A stretch of 5,860 bases of DNA from Leptospiraceae bacterium. Lineage in GTDB: Bacteria; Spirochaetota; Leptospiria; Turneriellales; Turneriellaceae. The position numbers and the translations under genes were made by a program. Location of the stretch: assembly GCA_025057195.1 (NCBI GenBank), contig JANWWX010000088.1, forward strand, positions 1-5,860. Direction: 5' to 3'. Below are positions 1-5,841 of the stretch, piece by piece; the first letter of the stretch is position 1; the number at the start of each line of letters is the position of its first letter. The notes under the pieces were generated by a model. The model was not told the DNA's origin, searched no databases, and saw nothing but the letters and a program-made list of their open reading frames with translations.

Positions 1-1
1 T

Positions 2-820
2 GTCGATTTAGGGGCGTTTGCTTCTTTTATCGACATGTTCCACAAGCGCGAGGATGTTTACAAAATCCTGGAGAAAATGACGGGTGCGCGGCTGACCAAT
101 ACTTTCTGCCGTGTCGGAGGGCTCGAGAAAGACATTTACCCACAGTTTGTCAGCGATGTCAAAAGGTTCGTCAAGACCTTCCCAAAAGTATTAAAAGAAA
201 CCGACAGGCTTTTGACCAAGTCACGCATTTTTTACGAACGCACCAAAGGGGTTGGCGGGATCTCCGCAGAGCGTGCGCTGGCTTATGGCTTCACCGGCCC
301 CAACCTGCGTGCGGCAGGCGTTGACTACGATGTTCGGGTGAGCTCACCTTATATGTACTATGACCAGGTGGAATTTGACGTCCCGATCGGTGAGGATGGC
401 AGTGTGTATGATCGCTATCTGGTCAGGCTTGAAGAAATGCGCCAGTCGCTGCGCATTGTCGAACAGTTAGTCAATAACATCCCCGAAGGCCCGTACCATG
501 CTGACATCCCACACGCCTATTTGCCGCCGAAGCACAAGGTCTATACCTCCATGGAAGATCTTATCTACCACTTCAAAATCATCATGCACGGGATTGAAGT
601 TCCGCCGGGCGAACACTACTTTGCCACCGAATCGGCCAACGGTGAGCTGGGTTTCACCATTGTTTCCCGAGGGCAAAAAAGCCCATGGCGTGTGCATGTG
701 CGCCGGCCGTGTTTTTGGTACTACCAGGCTTTTCCCGAATTGATCCGGGGCGGGTTGATCGCCGATGCAATCGCCACCATGAGTTCGCTCAACGTGATTG
801 CAGGCGAACTCGACTGCTGA
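2..820 (+). CDS. nuoD: NADH-quinone oxidoreductase subunit D (NuoD), 3' part
   Basis: C-terminal 272 residues of the 49-kDa subunit of respiratory complex I. NuoD sits in the peripheral arm at the membrane interface and, with NuoB, forms the quinone-binding pocket. The frame is open from base 2; the first in-window ATG (position 35) is internal, because the preceding residues [10 protein letters not shown] also match NuoD. Family landmarks in order are [15 protein letters not shown], the KGVGGIS segment, [40 protein letters not shown] and a C terminus of the usual pattern ([19 protein letters not shown]). The usual protein is about 400 residues, so roughly the first third lies outside the window. 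Oddities are a Cys-Phe-Trp stretch where many homologues read P-S-F, and a final Cys in place of the common GE(V/I)DR ending. No nuoE, nuoF or nuoH follows; the next gene is smpB after 69 bp, so nuoD is either the last gene of a nuo cluster or the cluster is split here. Function is very secure. Confidence 0.96.
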   Translation, partial: VDLGAFASFIDMFHKREDVYKILEKMTGARLTNTFCRVGGLEKDIYPQFVSDVKRFVKTFPKVLKETDRLLTKSRIFYERTKGVGGISAERALAYGFTGPNLRAAGVDYDVRVSSPYMYYDQVEFDVPIGEDGSVYDRYLVRLEEMRQSLRIVEQLVNNIPEGPYHADIPHAYLPPKHKVYTSMEDLIYHFKIIMHGIEVPPGEHYFATESANGELGFTIVSRGQKSPWRVHVRRPCFWYYQAFPELIRGGLIADAIATMSSLNVIAGELDC

Positions 821-863
821 GAACGTTTTGCCCAACCAAGAAAACTGCAATAAATCTTTTCGG

Positions 864-874
864 TATATTATACC
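864..874 (+). promoter_or_regulatory. Possible -10 region upstream of smpB
   Basis: The 69-bp gap between nuoD and smpB carries an AT-rich run with overlapping -10-like hexamers (TATATT at 864, TATTAT at 866, TATACC at 869). No convincing -35 lies at the right distance. If used, it would give a very short leader before the ATG at 890, which itself lacks a clear Shine-Dalgarno. Readthrough from nuoD is the alternative. Weak call. Confidence 0.25.
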
Positions 875-889
875 TATTGGCTCTACGCT

Positions 890-1333
890 ATGGAGGTTGC
901 GGAAAACCGCAAGGCACGCTTCAACTACGAAATCCTCGAAACCTTTGAGGCAGGGCTTGTCTTGACCGGAACAGAAGTAAAATCGCTGCGCGCCAAGAAA
1001 GTCAATATCTCTGATGGCTATGTCCTCATCCGCGGCAACCGGGCAGAGCTGATCAACTGCCGCATTGAACCCTATGCTTTCGGCAACCGCATGAACCATG
1101 ATCCACTGCGCCCGCGCACGCTACTTTTGCACCGCAAGGAAATCAACCGTCTGCGTGGCAAAGTGCAGGAACGCGGGCTCACCTTGGTCCCGCTCAAACT
1201 ATATTTTAAAGGCCGCTTCGCCAAACTTTTGATTGGCCTGGCGCGTGGCCGTAAGATCCACGACAAGCGCGCCGCGATCCGCGAAAAAGATATCCGCCGC
1301 GAAACCGAACGCGAACTTAAGCGCTATCGCTAA
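890..1333 (+). CDS. smpB: SsrA-binding protein SmpB
   Basis: SmpB binds tmRNA (SsrA) and is needed for trans-translation, the cytoplasmic rescue of stalled ribosomes. The 147-residue length is normal (about 145-160). Landmarks are the N-terminal NRKARFNYEILETFEAGLVL, then TGTEVKSLRAKKVNISDGYV (about 26-45), an RNA-binding beta-barrel core, KLYFKGRFAKLLIGLARGRK near 103-122, and the conserved basic tail DKRAAIREKD...RE..RELKRYR, which folds into a helix in the mRNA channel. The ATG at 890 is the only sensible start, but it has no good upstream ribosome binding site. A GGAGG lies just inside the gene at 892-896 and is not followed by an in-frame start. The stop (TAA, 1331-1333) overlaps the stop of the convergent spiro-SPASM gene. 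No tmRNA gene is visible nearby. Confidence 0.97.
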   Translation: MEVAENRKARFNYEILETFEAGLVLTGTEVKSLRAKKVNISDGYVLIRGNRAELINCRIEPYAFGNRMNHDPLRPRTLLLHRKEINRLRGKVQERGLTLVPLKLYFKGRFAKLLIGLARGRKIHDKRAAIREKDIRRETERELKRYR

Positions 1334-2847
1334 AAATTAAAAGTGAAGTATTCATCGCATTGCGCACAGGGTAGGTAGGGCGGATAGCTCTCTCGATAAT
1401 TGGCGACAAAATCGTTGCGCTGGCTTTCCCAAATCTGCACAAGGCTTTGTTGGTCGAGGTGTCCACGCGCGGTTTTTTTGTTAGGGTCCACTGTTTGTTT
1501 GCAGAGCGCAACCTCACCATTTGCCCGAATGAAAAGATCGCGGCGTAAATGCCAGCAAAAGAAACGTTCGAGCGGGGTCATGTCGGAAACCCGCCGCTCT
1601 GGCAAAAGCCCTGCATAGCGGTTATATTTTTGTAAGAGAAAGCTTGCGCCCAACTCTTCGGCGAGCGCATAGAGGGCATCGATTTCGGTTTCGTTCTCGT
1701 TGACCTTGAGTGCCTGCACATAGACCAAATCCTGTGCGTTGTGGCCATGTTCTCTGAATGCCCGCACCAAATTTCTGGTGTTATTTTTCACTTTTTCAAG
1801 AAGTCCCTGCGGGGCACCGGAAAGTTCGCTAAAACGCTCGAGCGAATTGAGGAAGATGATGACGCGCAGCTTTTTTGCCTGTGCATGGCCAGCCAAGTGC
1901 TGTATTTTTTCTAAATATATCCCATTGGTCTCCACAAAGACATAGCGGACATGGGGCGACTCCAAAAGCAGTTGCAAGTACTCCGCGCAGTGTGGATGCT
2001 CCAATGGCTCCCCTAACCCTCCGGCGCAGACCGAAGTATCCCCAAAGCCCTGCGCCAAAAAATCCAGCAACGTGTCGAGGTGCCGGCGCTCTAAAAATTG
2101 CCTTTGTTGCGGGATCGCCTTGAGCGGAGAAAAATCACTAATGTACTCAGCGGTGGAGCAGAACTCTAGTTCAATATACGAAGGAAAGCTCACCAAAAGA
2201 GCAGGGTCAGCATCGAAGGCTGGTTTAAGTCCGGCATAGGGGGCACTACTATCAAGCTTTTGCTGCAGCGCTTTGGTTTCATGCAACGAACGTGCGGTCG
2301 CCAAGCTGAAGTCGAGCCGAAAAAGCCTGAGGTCGGGTTCTTCGTAGTGCACTTCCGCGTGGAAATGGTTGATATTTTTTTCGACAAACGCCCGCAATCC
2401 CGAGGCCGTGGCGTCGTCGGGCGCCTCCAAAATTGCCAATGACTCCAAAAGATCCGGGCTCACCCAATACGGGGCGATGCCAGGCGGCAAGTTTTCGCCA
2501 TACGTGATGTCGGCGCGGTATTCGGTGTGGATGGCAAAAAGTTTTTCCATGAGGCTCGGATCGAAAAGTGGCCAAATGCCGTTAAAGACGGCGACATGGT
2601 CTGCTTGTTTTTCGGTAAAAAAGCGGCGGATAAGCGCGATTTCTGTTTGGGGTGGAAGGTGCTCTAATCCAGGCCATTCCTCGTCCAAAATAGCCTTGAG
2701 CGCTGGTTCGGCGATGCTGGCAAAAACCGGCAGTCGCAGGGCCTCGATCTTGCTGCGAAATTGCCGGAGCATGGGGCGGTGCTGCTCTGCTGCCAGCTCG
2801 GGATTATAGCCAGCAGCGGTGTGGATGAGGATGATGGCGTGCTGCAT
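1330..2847 (-). CDS. Spiro-SPASM protein: degenerate radical-SAM domain with C-terminal SPASM domain
   Basis: 505 residues with three recognisable parts. (a) Residues 1-200 are a divergent N-terminal region. The segment around 83-130, with a DP motif, a following helix and a 'DITYGENLPPGIAP' stretch, recalls nucleotidyltransferase-type sugar-activating folds; this is inference. (b) Residues about 220-420 look like a radical-SAM barrel: strand IELEF (225-229), GGLGEP (276-281) at the usual glycine-rich motif, and ETNG (306-309). The expected CxxxCxxC is present only as AxxxSxxS (A233, S237, S240), so no [4Fe-4S]-SAM cluster is expected there. (c) Residues 431-505 are a SPASM/twitch-like tail with C431, a GEVALC segment ending at C449, and C494-x2-C497, which could bind one cluster. 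The whole matches my memory of the spirochaete-restricted family called spiro-SPASM. The ATG at 2847 has an AGGA ribosome site in the upstream gene's end, only 3 bp away, so the two are probably translationally coupled. The biochemical role is unknown. Confidence 0.85.
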   Translation of the reverse strand: MQHAIILIHTAAGYNPELAAEQHRPMLRQFRSKIEALRLPVFASIAEPALKAILDEEWPGLEHLPPQTEIALIRRFFTEKQADHVAVFNGIWPLFDPSLMEKLFAIHTEYRADITYGENLPPGIAPYWVSPDLLESLAILEAPDDATASGLRAFVEKNINHFHAEVHYEEPDLRLFRLDFSLATARSLHETKALQQKLDSSAPYAGLKPAFDADPALLVSFPSYIELEFCSTAEYISDFSPLKAIPQQRQFLERRHLDTLLDFLAQGFGDTSVCAGGLGEPLEHPHCAEYLQLLLESPHVRYVFVETNGIYLEKIQHLAGHAQAKKLRVIIFLNSLERFSELSGAPQGLLEKVKNNTRNLVRAFREHGHNAQDLVYVQALKVNENETEIDALYALAEELGASFLLQKYNRYAGLLPERRVSDMTPLERFFCWHLRRDLFIRANGEVALCKQTVDPNKKTARGHLDQQSLVQIWESQRNDFVANYRESYPPYLPCAQCDEYFTFNF

Positions 2848-2850
2848 CCG

Positions 2851-3792
2851 TCATTCCTGGTAGTCTTTAGCAAAGATCGTCACGGCGATGCGCTTGCGCT
2901 GTTCTTTGAGCCAACGGGCGTATTCAATCTGTTCGTTTTGGCTATAGAGGATTGCGCGCACGTTGTCATAGATCTCGTCGAGTTCGATCGGTTTGGCGGA
3001 CTCCACCCGCACGCAGTAGTAGCCGCCGTTGGCGCCGACAAAAACTTGGGAGACTGTGCCTACGGGGGTGTTGCTGACCGCGCTTGCCAGCACTGGGTCG
3101 ATCTGCGCGATCTGGTCGAGCCGCATCTCGCCCATCAGGCCACCACGTGCCTTGCTCGGGTGCTGTGAATACTGTGCCGCGGCTTTGGCAAACGCCGCAG
3201 CAGAGCCAGCTGCCTGTGCGCGCGCTTCGCGCATTTTATAGCTAACCTGCAGTTCGTTACCGTGGACTGGCATGAAGATCATGCGAAAGGTATATTTTTT
3301 TCCGACCCGGTTTTTATTCTGCCGATACCACTCTTCCACTTGCGACGGCGTGGGGTTTGGCACCGACACCCGCAATTGCAACACCTGCTGAGTTTTGAGC
3401 TGCTGCGCGAGCTCTTGCTTGTATTCTTCAAACTCGAGCCCCAGATCACGGCGGACTACTTTTTTGAACTCCTCCTCCCGCAGGATGCCGCGCAAGTCCA
3501 TTTCCCTGCGGATGGCGTTTTGGATGCGTTCGGGTGAGATAGTAACAGATTCTTCGCGGGCAATGACATCGATGATCGCCCGTCCAATCAAGTTGTCGAG
3601 CGCATGGCTTTTGAGATTCCTCTTGTCGCGCAGCACGACTTTCTTTCTTTGCATGCGTTCCATCTCGTGGGCCAAATCGATCGAAGTAATCGGTGTGTTA
3701 GCGACAGTCGCCACGACTTCAGCGATCACCACCGGTGCTGCCCAAAGGCCAAATTTCCCTGCAAAGGCCCATAGCATCAGGGCATAGTGCAT
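2851..3792 (-). CDS. SurA-like periplasmic chaperone / parvulin-type peptidyl-prolyl isomerase
   Basis: 313 residues from the ATG at 3792. An in-frame TTG at 3810 would add 6 residues; neither start has a strong ribosome site. Residues 1-24 form a hydrophobic export signal with likely cleavage after VVIA. The mature start, EVVATVANTPITSIDLAHEM, is the typical opening of the SurA N domain ('nEvIT..dl'). A charged helical N domain runs to about 160. A single parvulin domain covers about 166-265 (YTFRMIF..., SKARGGLMGEM at 213-223, a PVGTVSQVF-type strand, GGYYCVRVES at 256-265). A C-terminal helix follows, contributing to the SurA-type core. SurA proteins escort outer-membrane proteins across the periplasm. 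The parvulin domain has Met171 and Tyr259 where active parvulins usually have His (R-H-I-L and G-Y-H), so isomerase activity is doubtful. The TGA is 3 bp before the spiro-SPASM ATG. It resembles the leptospiral SurA-like proteins; orthology is inference. Confidence 0.88.
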   Translation of the reverse strand: MHYALMLWAFAGKFGLWAAPVVIAEVVATVANTPITSIDLAHEMERMQRKKVVLRDKRNLKSHALDNLIGRAIIDVIAREESVTISPERIQNAIRREMDLRGILREEEFKKVVRRDLGLEFEEYKQELAQQLKTQQVLQLRVSVPNPTPSQVEEWYRQNKNRVGKKYTFRMIFMPVHGNELQVSYKMREARAQAAGSAAAFAKAAAQYSQHPSKARGGLMGEMRLDQIAQIDPVLASAVSNTPVGTVSQVFVGANGGYYCVRVESAKPIELDEIYDNVRAILYSQNEQIEYARWLKEQRKRIAVTIFAKDYQE

Positions 3793-3998
3793 GAGTTGGA
3801 AATTCCGCAAAGCAAGTTATGCCGTAAAGAGCTTCGAGGTTGGCAAGTCTAAGCAACACCGCAACCATGGTAGTAATGTTCAATAGCGAGCGCCGCATTT
3901 TGCTGTAACTGAGGAACCCATGCTGCAATGGATTGGCATACCCCAGTAGGAAATAGGAATATGCGCTGCGCAATTTTTGGTTTAAGCCCAAAATAAAA
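3793..3998 (-). other. Non-coding leader region of the surA-like operon
   Basis: About 200 bp between the DUF4256 stop and the chaperone start. No RNA gene, repeat or convincing terminator is seen. A minus-strand frame is open here (TTG at 3991, running into the chaperone gene in another frame to 3719), but its translation resembles nothing I know and its codon use is unremarkable. The stretch may be a long 5' leader if the TATAAT at 3999-4004 is the promoter. A weak A/T inverted repeat around TTTTGG/CCAAAA (3976-3994) is not terminator-like enough to call. Confidence 0.4.
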
Positions 3999-4004
3999 AT
4001 TATA
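3999..4004 (-). promoter_or_regulatory. Candidate -10 box (TATAAT) for the surA-like/spiro-SPASM operon
   Basis: A perfect TATAAT on the minus strand overlaps the TAA stop of the DUF4256 gene and points toward the chaperone gene about 200 bp away. No good -35 hexamer lies 16-18 bp upstream; a TTGAAA-like element (4006-4011) is too close. The region is AT-rich, so chance occurrence is plausible. Cotranscription from the DUF4256 gene is the alternative. Confidence 0.3.
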
Positions 4005-4584
4005 GTTTCAAAAAGCCGCGAAACCCGCGCGCTGCATAGTATGATTCAGCGCTATTGTGGTAAGTAAACACCCGGCCGTAGCGGCGGTCACCGAAAAGTG
4101 CCCCGCCAGCCTGGCGAATCTCGGGCGGGGTTAAAAGCCAACTTGAGGTTTTGAGATCGAATGCGCCCAAATTTTGCAATAAATAATATTTCTCCTCATC
4201 GAGTAATTCAATCCCCATGGCCTGTGCCATGCCCAAGGCGCTGCCTGCAGGTGCGAATTGCTTGCGCGACCGGCGGGCATCTTCGTCATAACAGAGGCTG
4301 CGACGGCCAGTGGGGCTTTCTGGAGAACAATCACAGAAGATGATCTCTTTTGATTTTGGTTTAAAAACAACAACGTCAGGTTCGCCACCACTCCCCTCCA
4401 TGAATGATAGAGAGTGCAGTTTTTCTTTATTGGCAGTGAGTTTTTTCTCAACTTCAGACCATTTTAGATTAGGGTGGCGTTGCGGATTTTTTTCAAAACG
4501 TACTTTTAAGGTTTCGAGCAAAGCACCGATGTCTTCCGATGAGGACTGGTTTTTTTTAGGCAATGGCATAGTGTGACTTTGCAT
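4000..4584 (-). CDS. DUF4256 family protein
   Basis: 194 residues from the ATG at 4584, close to the usual length of about 185-190 for this family of unknown function. It is recognised from a nearly unbroken set of conserved segments: LLETLKVRFEKN.. near the start, KLHSLSFME.. with GGEPDVV (66-72), DCSPESPTGRRSLCYD (85-100), GMAQAMGIELLDEE, FDLKTSSWL (142-150), and the C-terminal GGALFGDRRYGRVFTYHN followed by AESYYAARGFRG. It is cytoplasmic, with no signal or membrane segment. The many invariant polar residues (Asp85, Cys86, Glu89, Arg94-95, Asp166, Arg167-168, His176, numbered from this start) suggest an enzyme active site, but none is known to me. I chose the ATG at 4584 because AAGAGG lies just upstream, though close to it. 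An in-frame TTG at 4608 (202 residues) has no ribosome site, and an ATG at 4569 is also possible. The gene is probably accessory: it is functionally unlinked to its neighbours and patchily distributed in bacteria. Confidence 0.9.
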   Translation of the reverse strand: MQSHTMPLPKKNQSSSEDIGALLETLKVRFEKNPQRHPNLKWSEVEKKLTANKEKLHSLSFMEGSGGEPDVVVFKPKSKEIIFCDCSPESPTGRRSLCYDEDARRSRKQFAPAGSALGMAQAMGIELLDEEKYYLLQNLGAFDLKTSSWLLTPPEIRQAGGALFGDRRYGRVFTYHNSAESYYAARGFRGFLKL

Positions 4585-4644
4585 CGGCCTCTTATCGGTC
4601 AATTCCAATATCTATTTGTTATGCTTTGCATGGACTGCTCTAGT

Positions 4645-4672
4645 GGTATCCATATCCTAATAGGCCTGACAA
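4645..4672 (-). promoter_or_regulatory. Possible promoter for the DUF4256 gene
   Basis: On the minus strand, TTGTCA (4667-4672, five of six to TTGACA) is followed after 16 bp by GATACC (4645-4650), a poor -10. It lies about 60-90 bp before the ATG at 4584. The -35 is good and the -10 weak. It also falls across the candidate small ORF upstream region on the other strand. Confidence 0.25.
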
Positions 4673-4676
4673 TGGT

Positions 4677-4790
4677 ATGCTTCGCTGCCATCGCTGTGGG
4701 TGCGGGGGGACGTGGTGGCTGGTTTCAGCACAGCTAGCGCAGATAAAATGCCAAGCTTGCCATGACGCGTGGTGGTGGGGCAAAAATTAG
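4677..4790 (+). CDS. Candidate small zinc-ribbon protein (37 aa)
   Basis: A short frame in the divergent gap between the DUF4256 and hydrolase genes: ATG at 4677, TAG at 4788. The peptide starts MLRCHRCGCGGTWW and ends KCQACHDAWWWGKN. It has two CxxC knuckles (C4/C7 and C25/C28), the paired spacing of a treble-clef or rubredoxin-type zinc ribbon, plus an extra C9. Each knuckle is followed by a Trp pair (W13-14, W32-33), so the peptide reads as two copies of CxxC-x(3-5)-WW. The matching DNA repeat is CGTGGTGG (4711-4718 and 4768-4775), 57 bp apart and in frame. Against it: no clear ribosome site (only an AGG 12 bp upstream), a G-rich composition that favours Cys/Gly/Trp codons by chance, and a length below most gene callers' limits. 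I do not recognise a named family. Confidence 0.4.
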   Translation: MLRCHRCGCGGTWWLVSAQLAQIKCQACHDAWWWGKN

Positions 4791-4877
4791 GTGCTTACCG
4801 TAATGGTACAGAAATTCTCACTCGACAGTAGAAAATTTTAGTTATCCATGCCGCTCGCGCAATGATAGTGATATTCC

Positions 4878-5705
4878 ATGCGGACGATCTCCCCCAAACC
4901 GAATAGCCTGATGCCCGCAATAGCAATATGCCTAATGGCTATCTCAATTTTGCTACTCAATTGCTATCCACTCGATACAAAATCCAAGCATACCATCTAT
5001 GCTTTAAAGTATGGAGAAAGTTACTATCCTGCAAAGCTCATCCATACGACATTGCAGGCTTCGCGGGTCAAAATCAATTGGTTGGCTTACCTGGTCAAAG
5101 ATTCGCGCGCGGGCTTGACCCTTATCGATTGCGGCTTCAGCGACGCAAACTGGGTTCGCCGCTTCCAACTATGGAATTTCAAGGCTGTGGACCAAATTCT
5201 TGCGGATATGGGAGTTCAGCCCAATGATGTTGATACTATCATCCTCACACATACCCACTTTGACCATGCCATGGATGTCGATAAGTACCCGCGCGCAAAG
5301 GTTTATTTACATAAAGTGGAGGCAGAAAATCCACAAGAACCACTCGTAGCAAAGCGCTTACAGGCTGTGCGCCGTAGCCATCGCCTGGTCACGATTAAAT
5401 CCCCCACAACTTTGGCCTCGGGGCTGGAACTAATCCCGGTCAGCGGGCATACTCCCGGATCGCTGGTTGTAAAGTTACAGATCGAGTCTAAACTTGCAGT
5501 CTTCACTGGGGACGAGTGCTATTCCGCCGCTGCGTGCCGGGCGAAAATACCATTACCGGTTGTTTCCGCGTATTCACGTGCCAATAACCAAGCGTTTATC
5601 GAGTCACTGGCAGGGGTGGAAGCCATTTTTGCTGGGCACGAACCAGATTTACAAAATGGGCAATGGTTAACACCGTGGGTTTTTCGCTATGAAAGTTTAT
5701 TTTGA
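4878..5705 (+). CDS. Exported metallo-beta-lactamase-fold hydrolase (AHL-lactonase-like), predicted lipoprotein
   Basis: 275 residues. The metal site is complete: HTHFDH (His125, His127, Asp129, His130), His191 in SGHTPGS, Asp212 in FTGDECY and His254 in AGHEPD. This is the dinuclear zinc set of the MBL superfamily. The order and context (VDTIILTHTHFDHAMDV..., TGDECY, GHEPD) are nearest to N-acyl-homoserine-lactone lactonases such as AiiA, but the substrate cannot be fixed from sequence. Residues 1-28 have a basic start (Arg2, Lys7) and a hydrophobic core ending LLLNC. Cys29 after Leu-Leu-Asn fits the relaxed spirochaetal lipobox, so the mature enzyme would be a membrane-anchored lipoprotein outside the cytoplasm; known AHL lactonases are mostly cytosolic. 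The ATG at 4878 is preferred, because the later Met12 would lose the basic n-region. The ribosome site is poor, and the gene appears to stand alone. Confidence 0.87.
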   Translation: MRTISPKPNSLMPAIAICLMAISILLLNCYPLDTKSKHTIYALKYGESYYPAKLIHTTLQASRVKINWLAYLVKDSRAGLTLIDCGFSDANWVRRFQLWNFKAVDQILADMGVQPNDVDTIILTHTHFDHAMDVDKYPRAKVYLHKVEAENPQEPLVAKRLQAVRRSHRLVTIKSPTTLASGLELIPVSGHTPGSLVVKLQIESKLAVFTGDECYSAAACRAKIPLPVVSAYSRANNQAFIESLAGVEAIFAGHEPDLQNGQWLTPWVFRYESLF

Positions 5706-5778
5706 TCCATTATAGGCACCTTTGCGATAGCAAGGTCAATACCCAAAAAACGTAACCACCTAAGCAAGAGTTGGATAT

Positions 5779-5829
5779 AAAATTTTTCAAAAAAAGTGAA
5801 AAAAATCCGCAATTTTCTGGTATTAAATA
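5779..5829 (+). promoter_or_regulatory. Phased A-tract, AT-rich promoter region of the right-edge gene
   Basis: A/T runs lie at 5779-5787 (AAAATTTTT), 5789-5795 (A7), 5799-5805 (A7) and 5811-5816 (AATTTT). Their centres are roughly 10 bp apart, the helical repeat that gives bent DNA or an UP-like element. A TATTAAATATAT stretch at 5821-5832 could hold the -10. No clear -35 is present. The region points toward the start codon at 5842. Confidence 0.4.
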
Positions 5830-5841
5830 TATAGAGGGACT

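Noticed and set aside
467..1099. A 210-codon minus-strand frame across nuoD and smpB
   Set aside because: It is antisense to two confidently identified genes, and its translation has no recognisable domain; a codon-bias shadow.
1319..1340. AGCG-CTAT-CGCT hairpin at the smpB end as a shared terminator
   Set aside because: It has only four pairs plus a mismatch, and A-rich rather than T-rich sequence follows on the smpB strand.
3964..3979. TGCGCTGCGCA followed by ATTTTT on the plus strand, terminator-like
   Set aside because: The usable stem is only four pairs around a three-base loop, and no plus-strand gene ends upstream.
3719..3991. A 90-codon minus-strand frame overlapping the start of the SurA-like gene
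   Set aside because: It begins at TTG without a ribosome site, overlaps the well-supported chaperone gene by over 70 bp in another frame, and resembles no family I know. An internal ATG (3898) gives a signal-like stretch, but that alone is weak.
4621..4737. A 38-codon plus-strand frame starting MLCMDCSSG with a hydrophobic middle
   Set aside because: It overlaps the CxxC/CxxC frame in another phase, has no ribosome site, and shows only generic hydrophobicity. Of the two, the zinc-ribbon frame has the better internal pattern.
4795..4808. Small inverted repeat TACC-GTAAT-GGTA before the hydrolase gene as an operator
   Set aside because: Four-base arms are expected by chance in a region of this size, and there is no second copy.
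5719..5735. Hairpin CCTTTGC-GATA-GCAAGG after the hydrolase gene
   Set aside because: The stem has a bulge and only about six pairs, and no T-run follows, so it is not a convincing intrinsic terminator.
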